A stretch of DNA of 64,000 bases, taken from Martinezella tropici. Its GTDB lineage: Bacteria > Pseudomonadota > Alphaproteobacteria > Rhizobiales > Rhizobiaceae. The stretch spans positions 1 to 64,000 of the forward strand of contig JUHI01000020.1 in the NCBI GenBank assembly GCA_000799755.1, written 5' to 3'. The notes under the pieces are model-generated. The model was not told the origin of the DNA and did no database searches. It saw only the letters and a list, made by a program, of their open reading frames with translations. Of the stretch, positions 62,158-64,000 are shown piece by piece (position 1 is the stretch's first letter; each line of letters opens with the position of its first letter). The position numbers were made by a program, and so were the translations under genes.

Positions 62158-64000
62158 CTATTTCGCCACCACGATCTGTGTTGCGGCACTCGTTCCCTCG
62201 ACGCCCTTCTGGTACATGGTCTCCGCCAGCGCTTGCGGTTGCGTGTACGTGCCGGGGATCAGGGCGCGCATGCGATAGGCGAAAGTGTAATTTCCCTTCG
62301 GCAGAGTGTCATAGGCACAGAAGACCTGGTCGTCGCCATAGGACGTCCAGTCCGGCGTCAAGGTGGGAGCTATTGCAGGCGTTGCCTCCGCGGGCGCGGT
62401 GGCGATGTTCGGGTTGAGAGGATCGAGCCCCGCTGCAAGCGGCAGCGTCAGCGCAGCATGCGTGCGGTCTTCGGGCACGACCAGATCAACTCTTTCCTCC
62501 AGCACGTCCCCGACCTTCAAGGCGATGGTGCCGTTGGCATCGGGGGTGAGTTTTTCCAAAGGCGCGTTGCCGGCGGGAACGCGGTAGAGCGTGCGGGTAA
62601 GGGCGAAATCTTCGCTTCTTGCCTGTGCCTTGTAACCGGGCTCGGCGGATAGATAGCTGGTTTCGACCAAGGCAAGCACGGGTGCTGCGCCGTTGTTGTG
62701 GAGCGTAACGGCGCCTGGGTCTGAAATGACCTGCCGCAACACGGGCGCGTTCGCGTCGAGTGTAAGGGTTTGTGCGTTGCCGTTCTGCGTCACCGTCAGC
62801 GGCAAAGGCGTGGTTGGCCGCTGCCATGCCGTTGCCAGTGCGCGGATCGCCGCCGCGGTGGCGTTCGTCGAGCCCCAGCCGTCGCCTTCGCCTAATTGCA
62901 GCAAGGCATTCCTCAGGGCGGGGTAGCGCGGATCTCCCTCGGAGGTCAAAGCTGCCGCGCGCACCATTTCGGCAAGGCTACGGGTTTCCGAGGGCAGGAT
63001 GATGGGGTTGCCCTCATCCTGCGATTGACCGTTATAGACCAGTTGGCCATTGCGCGAGAGGATGCGGACGCGCGACCACATCGCCTCGGCAAGGTTGCCG
63101 ACCAGCCGCTGGTCCGCGTTTGGTACGGCCGCCACCGCCGCCGTCATGCGCGCGACGCTGACATTCGGCATCTGTGCTGCCGAGCGGGAGAATTCGGCCG
63201 CATAGGCCGGATCGAGCTTGCCGCCATCGGCCAGAGCTGTCAGGGCTTCCACCCGTTCACGGATTTCATTGCCTGTCAGCAGATGCGGATAGTCCGACCG
63301 TAAAGAGAGCTTGAGCACATTGGCAAGGCGTTCCGTCAAGGCCTTGTCAGTCGGCTCTCCTGCCTTGTCTGCGGCGATCAGGAAGGAATAGGCCCATGCC
63401 GTCAGCGAGACATTGCCCTTGCTGTGAGGCCAGAAGCCGACAAGCCCATCCGGATCAACCGCCTGGCTGATTGCCAGCACGGTGTTATGCACGTCGCCGT
63501 CAATGCGCTTGTCGAGCTTGGCGGCAGCAAGGAGCGGAGAAAAGCTCTTGAAGGCAAGGCCGGAGGAGGCGAGCGACATTCGTTGCTCCGTCGAGCCATA
63601 TGGCGACTCGACCAAGCTGTTCAGCCCGGCTACCAGTTTTATCAAGGCCGGATCGGAGGCAAGCGTCATGGCACGCTGGAACGATCCTGGACGTGTGGCT
63701 TCCTGTGGCGCCGCCAGCACTTTTTCGCCGCCGGCGGGTATTTCGACAATCTCGTAATGTCTGATCGGGATGCTGTCAGCCTTCACCGGCAGCGTTATTT
63801 CCACGGCGTCTCGGGAATGATCGGCGAGGCGTTCGACGCCAAACCGCAGGCGCACATCGTCCTTGCCGGGCTTCTGCTCCGGTACCGTAGCGAGCACGCC
63901 AATGTGAGCCGGCTTGTTCTGTTCCCAGGTGAAGGAAACATCCTTGTTATCAGCAAGGGACAAGCCATCGGAAGCAATGGTCGCAGCGCCCTGGCCGCCA
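62158..64000 (-). CDS. Bacterial alpha-2-macroglobulin family protein, C-terminal part (gene extends beyond the window)
   Basis: This 614-residue visible part covers the C-terminal domains of a large periplasmic proteinase trap (YfhM-like). The frame stays open to the window end at 64000, so the start is outside. The segment 'PYGSTEQRMS' corresponds to the start of the thioester-domain region; instead of a CGEQ thioester motif it reads 'YGSTEQ', so, as in many bacterial type II homologues, the thioester Cys is absent. Landmarks are 'GLVGFWPHSKGNVSLTAWAYSFLIAADKAG' and the receptor-domain-like end 'GNYTFAYRMRALIPGTYTQPQALAETMYQ'. Its partner pbpC follows. Confidence 0.93.
   Translation of the reverse strand, partial: GGQGAATIASDGLSLADNKDVSFTWEQNKPAHIGVLATVPEQKPGKDDVRLRFGVERLADHSRDAVEITLPVKADSIPIRHYEIVEIPAGGEKVLAAPQEATRPGSFQRAMTLASDPALIKLVAGLNSLVESPYGSTEQRMSLASSGLAFKSFSPLLAAAKLDKRIDGDVHNTVLAISQAVDPDGLVGFWPHSKGNVSLTAWAYSFLIAADKAGEPTDKALTERLANVLKLSLRSDYPHLLTGNEIRERVEALTALADGGKLDPAYAAEFSRSAAQMPNVSVARMTAAVAAVPNADQRLVGNLAEAMWSRVRILSRNGQLVYNGQSQDEGNPIILPSETRSLAEMVRAAALTSEGDPRYPALRNALLQLGEGDGWGSTNATAAAIRALATAWQRPTTPLPLTVTQNGNAQTLTLDANAPVLRQVISDPGAVTLHNNGAAPVLALVETSYLSAEPGYKAQARSEDFALTRTLYRVPAGNAPLEKLTPDANGTIALKVGDVLEERVDLVVPEDRTHAALTLPLAAGLDPLNPNIATAPAEATPAIAPTLTPDWTSYGDDQVFCAYDTLPKGNYTFAYRMRALIPGTYTQPQALAETMYQKGVEGTSAATQIVVAK

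Noticed and set aside
1..64000. tRNA, rRNA, CRISPR array, riboswitch or replication origin
   Set aside because: I looked for cloverleaf-like, repeat-spacer and rep/par signals and saw none that I could support.

Overview
The window looks like an accessory replicon (plasmid or chromid) or an accessory-rich chromosomal region of a high-GC alphaproteobacterium, most likely Rhizobiaceae and probably Rhizobium. This inference rests on many ABC importers, AraC/GntR/LysR regulators each next to a transporter, and the protein styles. I see no rRNA, tRNA, CRISPR array or replication origin.

Region 1 (1-6290) is a degraded, mobile-looking stretch. It holds the 3' end of a sugar ABC permease, an IS21-type istB remnant, half of a GNAT acetyltransferase, a VapBC toxin-antitoxin pair and two small phage-tail genes. 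A receiver/AraC-type regulator is frameshifted in a run of A, and two adjacent paralogous genes of unknown function follow it.

Region 2 (6291-28600) is about envelope, efflux and regulation. An RND efflux pair diverges from an AdeRS-like two-component system. An NmrA-like oxidoreductase and an AraC regulator, a ParDE-like toxin-antitoxin pair, and two 'cupin-AraC regulator plus divergent exporter' modules (with EamA and with an Fsr-like MFS protein) follow. After a second MFS transporter comes a minus-strand group: L,D-transpeptidase, acyltransferase, serine hydrolase and a membrane-anchored AraC regulator.

Region 3 (28794-46308) is a catabolic block. Two polyamine-type ABC importers are each linked to enzymes: an Asp/Glu/hydantoin racemase with the first, and a C-N hydrolase and an RraA-like protein with the second. 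Regulators are a GntR/FCD and a LysR protein. Further on are a histidine-phosphatase-like protein, NAD synthetase, and a second GntR/FCD regulator divergent from a deaminase and a CynX-like MFS transporter. The two GntR proteins are paralogues, and both upstream regions contain the palindrome TTGTATACAA. Together these suggest uptake and breakdown of nitrogen-containing small molecules.

Region 4 (46613-64000) is about redox stress and cell wall. It has a DyP peroxidase whose C-terminal tail matches an encapsulin targeting peptide, followed directly by its encapsulin shell gene. A three-gene molybdenum hydroxylase with a three-haem cytochrome c, a DUF3455-type protein, an exported Fe/Mn superoxide dismutase, an ECF sigma/anti-sigma pair and several membrane proteins follow. 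The window ends with penicillin-binding protein 1C and the 3' part of its usual partner, a bacterial alpha-2-macroglobulin.
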